A stretch of DNA of 21,141 nucleotides, from assembly GCA_008931825.1 (NCBI GenBank), contig QXVZ01026857.1, positions 1 to 21,141 on the forward strand. The letters are read 5' to 3'. The translations under genes and the position numbers were made by a program. Origin of the DNA: Phallusia fumigata (Eukaryota > Chordata > Ascidiacea > Phlebobranchia > Ascidiidae). Each line of letters starts with the position of its first letter. Position 1 is the stretch's first letter. Under the pieces are notes generated by a model, which saw nothing but the letters and a program-made list of their open reading frames with translations, was not told where the DNA came from and made no database searches. This document shows, piece after piece, positions 1 through 10,627 of the stretch.

Positions 1-1260
1 GTGACCCTGCCTGTCATTCAGACGACTGTGGGACTGCCTTAACCAGGATCTAAGTATGTCTACCTAATGTGACACCAGACACAGCGTGACGAAAAACAAC
101 AAACACAACGCAATAAAATATTTGGAAGGAAGGAGTTGTTCACCATGCAACAAGTCTGGAAATCAATGATTATAACCTAATTAGTTTTGTGTTCAGCAAT
201 ATGTTTTTATCATGACAATATTTTCTATGAAATATTTTTTTCATCCTAAAGTGGAAAGGAACCAACATTAAGGATAAATGTTTAACAATGGATAATTATT
301 TATTAAACAAACACAAATTCTGTGGGAAATAATATTGCACTAATGTTATCTGCAACTTACAATTTTCATTAAAAATATTTTTTGGTTTTTCCTCATGCCA
401 AATAGTTCATATTATTACCCAAAGACTTCCAAGTTAGCAAGTCGAAGTAATTGTTAAATTGTTACAAAATGTCGAAGAAGCTTTAACACTATTGTGCTGG
501 TAAATGCTAAACATGGTTTGCCATATTGCATTGTAGTTTTATATTTATTACAAAGTTTTATATTCTGCAATTTACAACAATAAACTCCCAGTGCAATACC
601 TTGTATTACACACATCACTTAAAGTTCTGCATTCATTTGGTAATTTCGTGCCACTACAAATCGGAAAACATTTATGTGACCAATCTGAAAGATAGGCTCT
701 TCCAATATTGCTATTTCACATACAATATATTTAGGGGTTTATGTTTACATTGGACCTCATAGAAAATAAACCCAGCAATCTATGCACTACAATGACATGC
801 TCTACAAATTGTCCAAACCTTATCTAATTTAAACATTGTTTAATAATTTTATTAATTTTAAGAGTTACTGGGAAACAGCTGATGCTTGTAGGGCAAAAAA
901 CAAATATTCAACTGGAAGGTTGGCTTTTACCATGTTGTCATTCCAAATACACTATTACCCAATTTAATTTGAAAAGATTTGTTTTGCCAATTATCAGAGC
1001 AACATTAAAAATGCTGACATAAAAGTTAACTAGTGTAAACAGTCATGGAATATCTTCACAAATAGAAATTTGTAAGTTTTTGCTTTGGGGACGTGTTTAT
1101 GTTTTCCGCAGAAAAACACTCTTTTATCCAGTGTACACTGACACTTAGACATTCATGATCAAATCAAAATCCCTTTCCCCCAAAACAAAATGAAATCTAG
1201 CAGGCAGCTTGATGGAACAGTTATACAAACAACAAAAGTGTGTATGATTTGTGAAAACTC
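1..1260. other. AT-rich non-coding stretch, no gene recognised
   Basis: No open frame here shows domain-like composition, and nothing resembles a tRNA or rRNA. The first ~55 bases are less AT-rich and frame 3 is open with two cysteines, so the tail of an exon from outside the window cannot be excluded, but it is too short to call. The rest is AT-rich intergenic or intronic sequence. Confidence 0.5.
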
Positions 1261-2700
1261 ACTTGTTACAGGTGATGTACTGGCATGGAAGACTCATTTG
1301 AACATCAGTCTCACCCAACAATGCAATGTCTACGTTTATTAGCAGACAGCCCAGCATCGGTTGGCTGTTTGATCCAGCCAACATCAGCTATGGCATCAAG
1401 CACACAGACTTGATATTAACACAACAATTCAATGCCAAAAATATGCAAAGGAACAACCTTGTCTAAGTCAGTTGAATTCGCACTCAACCAACATTAACCA
1501 AACTGTCCCAAACATAAATCAGGCATATCAAACCCAATCTCAACAATGCAACACAAGCTATACTCCATGTGCTGATTGTGCTACCCAGCATCAACCAACA
1601 CATCAGCATGTCAGGACACAGGCGCCATTCAACACTTTCTTTAACTAATAAAAACAATTCAAGCACCCCCAGGCNGGAACAGGAATAAAGTAAGGTATAA
1701 ATTTACTTTATCTGCCAAGCTGAAGTCAATACACAGTTAGCCTAATAGGGACAGCAAAGACACATGACATAAACAATACAATGCTGGTCAAAAGCTCGAT
1801 GACAACCCAGCTTCAGTTAGCCGAACGTGGACGCTTAGCGAACCACACCTTGCGGCTGTCTTTCAGCTTCCTTCCACCAGGTGCCCCCAAGCCAAGATCC
1901 AACATACCAGACAGAAAAATACCAAAACATACAACAGTCAATCAGCCCTTTAGCAACCCAGCATCCGCCATCTTAAAAAGTGACCCAGATGGATCTCAGA
2001 CAACATCTGCCAAGAAACACCAGACTGACACACAGATGCAAAAAGCCTAGATGTTTTTACAACAGTCAGCCAGCAAGGATTAACCCAGCTTGGGTTCCAA
2101 ATGCGACAAAGCCACAATATTTTGGGTAACCACCCACTGAGTCGCACCACGCCAGCACCATACACACAGACTTGACCAACCATGCAATCATCAGCTAACT
2201 GCTGCAGGACATCGAAACTCATGCCTAAAAGCCCTTTCGGTCAGCCAAGCTCTGTCCTGCAACATCAGTTGACACCATGCANACACCAGGCAACACAGAC
2301 CGCAACAAAACATGCATCATCGAATCAGCCAACAAAGGTGCAACCCAGTGCTGCCCCAACCAAGTGTTACCCTTGTTGACATCAGACCCGAATTACAACA
2401 ATACAATGCCTTCAAGTAAGAGTAAAGCAGTCAGCCAAAGACAGTACACGGCAGTTGATGAACCGAAATCAGCCAACAGCCAAACCTTACTTATTCAGCA
2501 TCGAAACCCAAACTTCAAACAGTTCACCGCAGCCATACTTGATGTTTGATTGTGAGGACCTCTCACACAATCTTCACATCAGCCAAGAATATCCCAGGCA
2601 CCATTACACAAGCAGGCACAAGAGCAGACATTCTCAGGCACACAAATCAATTACTGGAGACTACTACATAGCAATTAACAACAACAAAAAATGCATGTCC
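1260..2700. repeat. A+C-rich degenerate repeat block
   Basis: The plus strand is markedly rich in A and C and poor in G and T. Short motifs recur at irregular spacing: CAGCCA (for example near 1375, 2068, 2242, 2326, 2432, 2470, 2477, 2580), CCCAGCATC/CCCAGCTT, and CACACAGACTTGA at about 1401 and 2162. This looks like an old minisatellite or a repetitive element that has drifted. Two contig joins (N at 1675 and 2282) fall inside, as expected where a repeat breaks assembly. Several frames of 60-90 codons on both strands result from low stop-codon density and are not treated as genes. Confidence 0.55.
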
Positions 2701-4260
2701 TAACACTTTGACAAGGCACTGTTGGAATGAAAATGAGTATCAGATGATCTTCTCTGTCGATTCGTCAATAAAACAAGGGCATGTTGACTGGATTTCGGAA
2801 CTGTAAAATATTAAACATAAATTTTTTTGTGAAAAATTCTTTCGTGAACAACATGTTTATACTCTATGAATATCCAATGCATGGGTCTGCTTACAAAGCT
2901 ATTGTGCATTTTTGTCAAACACTGTTACTACTCTTTACTTAACAACTGGCAGCTATTTGGGTTTGCAGACAATACTTTGTGCTTACTCAAAAACTTCATG
3001 ATGCTGATGATTTTCATTCCTCTTCCTTAAAGCCTTCGAATGAATATCCTAAAATAAACAAGGAACATGTTTTTCAAATACAAAAACCTGAGCATGGTCA
3101 AATGAAAATCAAGCATTTAGGAAAAGTCCATTACATAATAATAAATGTAACTTGCTCCCATTTTTCAATAAGTCAGTGTTGTACAGTTAATTTAAAACAT
3201 ATACAGGTCCTGCTTGAAACTCAAAGGAACAGTATTATTCTGTGATTGGCCTTTCAGTGGGAGCAGTCCATTGGATTTTAACCAAAATCATGATGCATCA
3301 TTCAATAACCAATCAAAATACTTTTAGGTGACTGATTTGATTAATTATTTGCTGTTGTTTAATTTATACAGTTTGTGGGCCTGCGAGTGAACCAGTTGGT
3401 CAACTGAGGTCAAAAGTTACAGTGCACACTTCAGATACCCATTTGTCATGTGTGAAAATTTAGCAACTTTTTTTGACCAAACTGTCATTGGACATAAAAA
3501 AGAAAAACAGAAAGAAGACAGTATGTTTCCCCCTTTGTGGACCCATAATTACTGCCATAGAATTACCAGAAACCATCCCCAAGATGGAGAATCATGACAG
3601 AAAAAACAAACGACATGACAGGATGCTGCATCAGATCGTTGGTAGACCTTCTAGTCGCCTTGTTTGGCTTAAATTTCTGGTGACCTTGACACCAAACTTT
3701 TGTCATTGACTGAACATCTTTAACCGTACCGAGGTTGGAAAGCTCAAGCTTGTTAGGTTTGTTGCAGGTTCATTTGTTTTCCTGGTGAATATAAAACTTT
3801 GTTTGTAGTATTCAAATATTCAAGTCTTATTTGGTTACTTACACTAGGTTTTAACCTATTTGGTCAAAAACACAACTTACAGCAATAGATTTGAATCCTA
3901 GAAGCCTTCCGTTGATGATGAAAATTTCCAACGCCATGTCCATCAACCTCCGCCATCTCATGTGGAACTCAACACATGACAATGAGAGTGCTCTTCTCAC
4001 CAAAGATCATCTTAAAACAAAAACTTTGTTTTTTGAAGTAAGCGCTGTTCTAGCAAGTGTGGTTTACCAATCATTCAGGATTAGCCTAACTTTCAAACAG
4101 AGTTTCTTTTTAGGAATTTAGAAATTCTCGACATTTCTCTTAAAATTTGGTTCCGATTATCAAAAAAATATACCACCTATTTAAGATAAAACTAGCGCTT
4201 TAGCACATTTACCAGTTTGAAATTTGCCATTTCTAGAAGGAAAAGTCAAGAAATTGGGTA
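2700..4260. other. AT-rich non-coding stretch, no gene recognised
   Basis: Frames at 2979-3245, 3473-3709 and 3891-4121 have no recognisable domain, no signal peptide and low-complexity AT-driven composition. A GACCAAACTG...TTGGACAT segment near 3475 resembles the repeated motif seen more clearly at 4270-4640, so part of this stretch may belong to the same repeat family. Confidence 0.45.
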
Positions 4261-4720
4261 GGCTTTTTTCCAAATGACTGCGATTGGCCATACAAATGTC
4301 GTATAGGTTAATAGGCCAAAGTTTTTATTGCAATAATCATCGGTTTTGTAATACTAGTGGTATTAATGGCAGTCGAATATAAAAGTTTGAAATGAAAAAA
4401 TTAAAGTTCAGTTCAAAGATGAGGCCAGCAACTGTAATTTAGCTATGGTGAAGCTAATAACTTGGGATCTGGCATAACTTCCAAACGACTGCAGTTGGAC
4501 ATGGAATTGTTGAATTCGGGATAGTTTAATTGGTCAGAAGTGATATTAAGTAATTAACATTTTGTTGCAACAAATAATATGTGCAACATGAGAGAATAAA
4601 TCAGTTTAAAAATTGTAATGGCTGCAGTTCGGCATGGGAATATTGTAATTTGGGATAGGTTGACTGTATCAGAATCCTCTGTAAGTAGATTCAGTAAACT
4701 TTTTTATTGTTTTATGGTGG
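4261..4720 (+). repeat. Short direct repeats flanking the foldback element
   Basis: A motif of the form GACTGC(A/G)(A/T)TTGG-CAT, followed by a G(G/T)ATAG(G/T)TT-AAT-GG-CA-A tract, occurs near 4276, 4489 and 4621. The last copy lies inside the left inverted arm. Repeats within or beside long inverted arms are typical of foldback-type DNA elements. The copies are diverged and irregularly spaced. Confidence 0.45.
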
Positions 4721-4892
4721 ATAAATTATTCCATTCCTTACATAATAACATGAGGTAACTTACGCGAAATTTATGCGATTATTGAAAATTTTCTCGGCAC
4801 ACTTCAAAAAAATCACAAATCCTGTGAATTCAACGATCGCATGAGCGCAACGTTTTTATTTTATCCTTACATGGAATCGTTAAATATACGAA

Positions 4893-4955
4893 CATTTTTG
4901 CTGACGTTTCGCCCACCAGAACGTTTCGCCAATGGGCTTCTTCAGACCAATAAAG
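4893..4955 (-). ncRNA. Hammerhead-ribozyme-like motif (possibly degenerate)
   Basis: On the minus strand the sequence reads CTGAAGA (4945-4939), a short hairpin with GCC/GGC, GAAA (4927-4924), CGTT (4923-4920), a loop, AACG (4908-4905), then TC (4904-4903). This is the order of a hammerhead core: CUGANGA, stem II, GAAA, stem III, UH cleavage site. Stem III pairs A-U plus four further pairs. Stem I (TTGGT with AGCAA) pairs with one mismatch. Oddity: one extra A lies between CUGAAGA and stem II, so activity is doubtful. Hammerhead motifs are known from Penelope-like retroelements and retrozymes; the link here is an inference. Confidence 0.4.
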
Positions 4956-5250
4956 CGAAATCGTTGCGAGCGCATGAAGAGCAGGATCAGAAACAACAAC
5001 ATTTTAGTACTGCAAATATTTTACCGTAATAATTGGGATCATACAAATTTACAAAATTTCCACTTTTTATTGCATTGACAAATTAACGTAATGCTTGTAT
5101 TTGAATTACAAACTAAAGACCGCAAACTAACCTGACAAAAAATATCTACGGAGAAAGCCAAAATTTTTTACAATTCCAAATTTACGTTTCATGTGTGCTT
5201 TTTGACGCTTTCATAACACCTGTGGTTGTCAAATTGTGAGCATGGATGGC

Positions 5251-5456
5251 TACGAGACCTTCGCAACGAGGTACGTGGTACGCGCAACTCAATACGGACG
5301 ATACCGACCCGCAGTCCTTGACCAAGGAAGACCAGTACGTTACCTTGATACGGTAAGGTACGTAGCAAAGTTCATCAAAACGTACGGAACGTACAGTAAA
5401 TTCTTCAAACGTTACGCCCTTCGTAACGAAGTACATGAGACGCACAACTCAATACG
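5251..5456 (+). repeat. 160-base direct duplication, TACG-rich
   Basis: The segment around 5261-5296 recurs at 5421-5456 with few changes (CGCAACTCAATACG versus CGCACAACTCAATACG at the same offset of 160). The whole stretch 5250-5480 is unusually rich in TACG, GTACG and ACGTAC compared with its AT-rich surroundings. Open frames exist on both strands but look like by-products of this composition. Confidence 0.55.
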
Positions 5457-5479
5457 TGCTGTACTGTACCGCCATCTTT

Positions 5480-6206
5480 GACTGTGACTCGCGACGCTCT
5501 GTTGTGTCGTTTTAATTTGCCACGGTTATAGAGAAATTGCTCAGCACTAGGATTGTGCACTTAATGTTATTCAAAGTAACATGCAAGTTTTGAGAGTAGG
5601 ATTAGAACTTCGGCCTCGTCTTGTGTCCTTTTGGTTTGAATTACCTCTCTGACATTGCGTGTTAATTTTAGATTCCTGAGTGATAAACGTTGAACTTCAA
5701 CTTCATACAATATTTTCTCAGTGCAATGCATTTTAAACTTTGATCAGTTTTATTGCCTCGTCTGTTTTGATGAGATAAAACAGCAAAGTAAGCTTACATA
5801 ATTGATTGATTGCTTGTACCATCATTATCTAACTATACAGCATCTGGTAATATTGCTTAGCCTACATGCCACTTTTAAACCTTCGTGTGAGAACTACCCT
5901 ATATATGTGGCATCGCACTTAGGCCAGACCTACACTGGACAAGCACCTACAACATTGGACCTGATGCCCAAAAGTCCTTCAGACCTGACCTGATGTAACG
6001 TGTATATTGCTAACATGTTTTGGGCGTTGCTAGTGGATCTACATTTCTACTGTCTCGGGGTAAAAGCAAACTGTTTTGAGCAACTATACCTGAGTTGTAA
6101 TGTGAATAAACAAGGTAGTAATGATTTTATTACCGTCCCCAAAGCCTGATTAGGTCCTTGATCAATAATGGAAACACTTGCAGGACTTCCAATGCAGTTG
6201 TATATT
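5480..6206. other. Interior of foldback-like element, no gene recognised
   Basis: AT-rich sequence between the TACG-rich duplication and the right inverted arm. The only frame of note (5802-5993, 63 codons) has no recognisable domain. Confidence 0.4.
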
Positions 6207-6717
6207 GTCGTATATTTAACGATTTGCTGTGGGAATAAAATAAAAACCGTGCGCTCATGCGATCGTCAAGGTCACTTATTTGTGACTTTTCAAAGAGCGC
6301 CGAGAAAATCTTCGATAATCGCTTAAATTATTGGTAAGCTTCCTTATTAATGTAATAAAGATGGAATTTATTGATTTTATTATTACCACAATCGCATAAC
6401 TAAAATTTTACTGGATCTGTAAATTAATGATGCTGGTACAATCAACCTAGCCCAAATTACAGTATTCCCATGCCTTACTGCAACCATTATAGTTTTTTAA
6501 ACTGATTGATTGACACATAATAATTATGACAACAAAACTGTAATTGCTCCAAAAAGCATTGACCAATCAATCCATCGCAAATGACACTTTTTTATTGCAA
6601 CAACTGGATAGCTGTTCTTGCCTAAATATTCCAGTTTCGAACCGGTTTTGGCTTGTTACTGAACCTCCAAACCAGTTTAATCCGGAATCTGAGACATAAA
6701 ATTTTCATCCGATTTTA

Positions 6718-6990
6718 AACACCGGCAACGCGTTACGTTACGTCAAAGATCACGTGTTATAACGTCTATGAGATTGCCCAGGAGTTTAGAAACGACGGTG
6801 TTTTTGGTGAGTTCTTGGTTTGTTTAATTGCTGTTACGTGATACTCCTTTATTAAATTGTTAAGTTGGTTTGATCAATATGGCCCCACTTCAAGGTAAAT
6901 GTTTGATCCCGCGAACAAGTGGATCGGAAAAAAGTTTCCGCTTTATGTGACAATGTGTGTGACCTTAAAGAACACACTCACGACATATGA
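6718..6990 (+). pseudogene. Remnant of the last two vWA exons (left arm)
   Basis: The start (6718-6760) matches exon 8 of gene 1, coding TGNALRYVKDHVL. The exon then jumps, through a deletion of about 70 bases, to its end (EIAQEFRNDG-like) with the GTGAGT donor kept at 6807. The next intron is recognisable, including a GATC-GCGAACAAGTGG stretch shared with gene 1. Only the tail of exon 9 survives (6942-6990: the CDNVCDLKEHT-like end and its TGA). A stop follows DHVL in the remaining frame. Most of the vWA beta-sheet core is gone, so this cannot encode a working domain. It is the inverted counterpart of gene 1's 3' end. Confidence 0.85.
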
Positions 6991-6999
6991 AGAAGAATC

Positions 7000-7575
7000 A
7001 AACAAGCGTTTTCCAATTGTGTACATAAGTTACGACATTTACAAGTCATTGAGTATTTGTAAAAAATTCTTTGTGTACAAGTTTAATTTGACCTGTGGAG
7101 GTTTTATTTTGCTACGAAAACATACGGCCAGCTGTATCTTAACCAATGCACACCCAATAGCTTAAACTGGTAAAATAGTCTACATCAACAAATACAAATC
7201 AACACTACCTTATGCAACCAGACTTAGATCATTTACTTTAACGTGACGAAATGACAAATTTGAACTGACTTGTCACGCAAACTACTTTATACAGTTACGA
7301 AATTAAGGCACTTCGTGCTTTGGCAAGCAATGCAAACAGTTAACACTGCCATGGTACAAGTGGTGTAATTATCGCAGCACCAAGCCTTATAACAACATCA
7401 ACATAAGATACTGTGGTGACCATAAACGACACGTACGATAATTTAGGTGTTGTACTTCCACTAAAGTAGAAGGAAGTCTTGTAATGCCTGGTTTTTAGCA
7501 ATGCATGACACAAGAGCAAAACTTTTTTACCCATATTTACAATTCATGCAATAAACTTTACACAGAGGACATCTT
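7000..7575. other. Intergenic stretch between convergent gene ends (left arm)
   Basis: This lies between the vWA remnant (plus strand) and the ApeC gene (minus strand), tail to tail. It aligns with the reverse complement of about 10630-11160. No coding frame is supported. The 6899-7165 frame spans remnant exon 9 in a different setting and is not meaningful. Confidence 0.5.
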
Positions 7576-8905
7576 TCACGCTGCGGGTCGACAGCAAAAC
7601 AAATGGCCCCTTGGGTAACATGGATCATATTTAGTAAACCAAGGGGAACACGTTCCCACTATGCTACCCCAACTTGGGACCCCGTATACTTTCACATGAT
7701 CGTAGCAAAGTCTTCCTCTATCTCCGATCTGAGTCCAGTCTCCTATTGAGTCCCTGGAAAAGTTAACACTAAAATGATCAGTGTGCTGCTGTACAAAAAA
7801 AGAACACTTAATTTTGTTGCCACAGTTCATGCATATAAAACATGATGATTTTTTGTCGTGGGCAGAACGATGCCTGAACCTATTTTGTTAAGGATACCTG
7901 GTTTAAACATAGCAAAAACTTCTTTGTTTAGGGAAACACAAAACACTTATCTAGAATAAAATCAACAACCTATTGAAAACGAGACGATTTACAAGATACT
8001 TATACCACGTTTCTTACTTGACGGGTGTCCAATTGTCTCCGTAAGGCAATCCGATCAAAGGAACTGTACCAGTGGCAGAGTTGCAAACCTGACTAAGATT
8101 ACATAGATCACGGTTTGTCCTTTGTTGACAGTAACTCCTTGCTGCGGTCCAAGTAAGTTCTCCTGAGGGCCGGTAAAAGTAGAATATGTCGTAGTTGCCC
8201 GGTGTAACGTTTATCATGGCTGGTAAATGAAACACATAATAAGTTATGAACGCAGAGTCGTTGATCTGCTCTTCCACGGTCTAGTAAATATATGGTTAAA
8301 ATTATTTGCATTTAAAATGTATATCACTGTATTTTAACATGTGTGTAATAATTTTCAGGGCTGGAGTTTTACCCAATGTTGGCAGCGAGGCGCAAGCCAG
8401 AAAATATTTGCCCGCTGTGAGATTGGAACCCATGACAGTAGCTTAACTGTGTCTGGTGTTCACCAAATATTCTTTGAATTGAAGATTAAACTGCAATTTA
8501 AAAGTTTATTCCCTTGATAAAATTACTGAAAATTTGACCTTTGGACCGCCACTAGCGACCAAACAATATTAACATTTTTCCTCAAGCTTTACATATTAGG
8601 CCGTTGGCCATATCTTCCTTGCTTCAACTTACAGCCTTGGTGGTAGCTTTTCCAAGTCACAGTAACCGAAGTCTGGGGAAAAGCTGACGCGTTGTCAGTC
8701 CGTACCAACTCCGCCTCAAAGGAGAGCAAGTTTATTTTAAAGACGTAGATGTTAAATGTGAGGCTTGAAGTTCCATCAGTGGCATTTACACGAGCGTCGA
8801 CTTCCACTGCCGTTGTTGAGAAACATTTCTCAAAGGCGACTGTGATGTTTACACTGGCTGAGGTGGAACCCACGTCGAAAGTTGTTGTTCCCGTGCTGGC
8901 CTGAC
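7576..8905 (-). CDS. H-type-lectin-like and ApeC (apextrin C-terminal) domain protein, 3' exons
   Basis: Three exons are visible on the minus strand. The exon at 8905-8633 codes a ~90-residue beta-rich module (CFSTTAVEVDARVNATDG, then SVTVTWKSY) resembling an H-type lectin domain. The exon at 8280-8018 codes the first half of an ApeC domain (TWTAARSYC, DLCNLSQVC, DNWTPV). The exon at 7753-7576 codes its end (DWTQIGDRGRLC, VPSWG, LFCCRPAA, stop TGA). The last two exons join in phase and give a full ApeC pattern with its cysteines. ApeC proteins of amphioxus and echinoderms bind microbial cell-wall components and are secreted; that role here is inferred. Oddity: the lectin exon ends in phase 1 while the next starts in phase 0, so an exon between them is unseen or they are separate genes (an AATAAA lies at about 8500 on the minus strand). 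No signal peptide or 5' exons were found; the gene runs into the palindrome centre and contig joins. Confidence 0.75.
8340..8470 (-). repeat. Possible tRNA-derived SINE remnant
   Basis: On the minus strand, GGGTTCCAATCTC (8431-8419) is close to the Pol III B box and follows a GTCAT-like variable-loop segment. A convincing A box and cloverleaf were not found. It lies in the intron between the lectin-like and first ApeC exons, in the left arm only. Confidence 0.2.
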
Positions 8906-9246
8906 CTTGAAACAAGTCAAAATAAGAAAAGGTTAATGTTATGTCTAAAATTTGAGTTTGGAAACCCTTCCACAAATGCCTACTGGGCTACTTTTCCAAA
9001 GCCACGTCCTTTGAGTAGTGTCACTTGTAATGTAAGTTTTGAACTAAGTAGGATTAAAAAGCAAAATTGCAAGACAGCAAACAAAACTTTGACAGACTTT
9101 CTTTAAGCATAACCCAAATATTTGACTGCTGATAAGGTCATAAACCCACAACCAAAAACAACAACAACAATCTGATTCGTTGCGTTTGTTTCTGTTGCAC
9201 AACCAGTCTTTAAAAAAGACACAATACTGGTTGCTTGCGCGTGTGA
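8741..9246. repeat. First copy of ~505-base near-identical direct repeat at contig joins
   Basis: This segment repeats at 9248-9750 with very few substitutions, and both copies end at an N (9247 and 9751). The repeat includes the 5' part of the lectin-like exon and its acceptor. Ends coinciding with N joins suggest two haplotypes of one locus placed side by side rather than a biological duplication. Confidence 0.75.
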
Positions 9247-9247
9247 N

Positions 9248-9750
9248 AGACGTAGATGTTAAATGTGAGGCTTGAAGTTCCATCAGTGGCATTTACACGA
9301 GCGTCGACTTCCACTGCCGTTGTTGAGAAACATTTCTCAAAGGCGACTGTGATGTTTACACTGGCTGAGGTGGAACCCACGTCGAAAGTTGTTGTTCCCG
9401 TGCTGGCCTGACCTTGAAACAAGTCAAAATAAGAAAAGGTTAATGTTATGTCTAAAATTTGAGTTTGGAAACCCTTCCACAAATGCCTACTGGGCTACTT
9501 TTCCAAAGCCACGTCCTTTGAGTAGTTTCACTTGTAATATAAGTTTTGAACAAAGTAGGATCAAAAAGCACAATTGCAAGACAGCAAACAAATCTTTGAC
9601 AGACTTTCTTTAAGCATAACCCAAATATTTTACTGCTGATAAGGTCATAAACCCACAACCAAAAACAACAACAACAATCTGATTCGTTGCGTTTGTGTCT
9701 GTTGCACAACCAGTCTTTAAAAACCCAACGCTGGTTGCTTGCGTGTGTGA
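9248..9750. repeat. Second copy of ~505-base repeat, probable alternative haplotype
   Basis: Matches 8741-9246 closely. It carries a truncated lectin-like exon on the minus strand (acceptor near 9412) that stops at the N at 9247. Differences are mostly single bases, for example GTGTCACTTGTAATG versus GTTTCACTTGTAATA. An ACAACAACAACAA tract occurs in both copies (about 9158 and 9665). Confidence 0.7.
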
Positions 9751-9878
9751 NCATTGAACGATAGATTACTCAAGAGACTTGGTTTTGGATAAGTAGCCCA
9801 GTAGGCATTTGTAGAAGGGTTTCTAAACTGAAATTTTAGACATAATATTAACTTTTGCCGATTTTGACTTATTTCAAG

Positions 9879-10627
9879 GTCAGGCAATCACGTGAACAAT
9901 AACATTCGATGTGGGTTCAAACTCAACCAGTGTGAACATCACAGTCGCCTTTGAGAAATGTTTCGCAACAACGGCAGTGGAAGTCGACGCTCGTGCAAAT
10001 GCCACCGATGGAACTTCAAGCCTCACATTTAACATACTACGTCTTTAAAATAAATTTGCTCTCAAAAGCGCCACGAGGCGTCCGCCTTTCCTCAGACTTC
10101 GGTTACTGTGACTTGGAAAAGCTACCACCAAGGTTGTAAGTTGAAGCAAGCCAGATATGGCCAACTTTGATCGGATTGGCTCACTGAGACAATTGGACAC
10201 ACGTCAAGTAAGAAACGTCATTTTCAATACGTTGTTGATTATATTCTAGATTAGTGTCCTGTGTTTCCCTAACCAAAGAAGTTTTTTGCTATGTTTAAAC
10301 CAGGTATCTTTAACAAAGCAGGTTCAGGCATCGTTCTGACCACGACAAAAAAATCACCATGTTTTATATGCATGAGCTGTGGCAACAATATTTAGTGTTC
10401 TTTTTTTGCACAGCAGCACACTGATCATTTTACAATTAACTTTTCCAGGGACTCAATAGGAGACTGGACTCAGATTGGAGATAGAGGAAGACTTTGCTAC
10501 GATCATGTGAAAAAATATGGCATGCCAAGTTGGGGTAGCATAGTGGCAACTTGTTCGCCTTGGTTTACTAAATATGATCCATGTTACCCAAGGGGGCCAT
10601 TTGTTTTGCTGTCGACCCGCAGCGTAA
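9879..10627 (+). pseudogene. Broken H-type-lectin-like/ApeC gene (right arm)
   Basis: This is the inverted partner of the gene at 7576-8905. The lectin-like exon (9879-10135) keeps its acceptor and donor but has an in-frame TGA at 9893-9895 and loses frame after LTFNI near 10034. The first ApeC exon is reduced to its last ~40 bases (about 10166-10207), with the donor GTAAG still present. The final exon (10449-10627) has one extra G in a G run at 10592-10596, which shifts the frame before the terminal CC motif. Three independent lesions make it a pseudogene. Confidence 0.88.

Larger units (their letters stand above)
4570..6530. mobile_element. Foldback-like element with long inverted arms
   Basis: The sequence from about 4570 to 4891 matches the reverse complement of about 6207-6530. 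Shared landmarks are CAGTTTAAAAA, GGCATGGGAATA, ATTTTCTCGGC, CGATCGCATGAGCGCA and ATCGTTAAATATACGA in the same order. The arms are roughly 320 bases and flank an interior of about 1.3 kb. No transposase frame is seen inside, so it would be non-autonomous. Target-site duplications were not found, and the outer limits are soft because the arms fade out. An old inverted duplication of an intergenic repeat is the alternative. Confidence 0.6.
6717..9020. repeat. Left arm of large inverted gene duplication
   Basis: This arm aligns, with many indels, to the reverse complement of about 9765-11810. Landmarks shared in inverted order include the vWA exon fragment at 6722-6760 (with 11770-11808), the 7340-7430 intergenic stretch (with 10770-10860), the ApeC terminal exon at 7576-7753 (with 10449-10627) and the lectin-like exon at 8633-8905 (with 9879-10135). 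The arms are clearly diverged, so this is not a trivial assembly palindrome. Confidence 0.85.

Noticed and set aside
1781..2703. Overlapping open frames (1781-2050, 2182-2379, 2277-2549, 2455-2703) as a proline/glutamine/threonine-rich protein
   Set aside because: They lie in different frames, have no splice-consistent borders, and follow from the A+C-rich composition that lowers stop-codon frequency.
2979..3245. 88-codon plus-strand frame
   Set aside because: No recognisable domain, signal peptide or paralogue in the window; consistent with chance in this length of AT-rich sequence.
5182..5481. Frames on both strands in the TACG-rich island
   Set aside because: Opposite-strand frames of similar length and a repeat origin point to a compositional effect.
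8882..9106. Plus-strand frame 74 codons long, repeated at 9389-9613
   Set aside because: It is the antisense shadow of the lectin-like exon and its intron; the repeat exists because the DNA itself is duplicated at contig joins.
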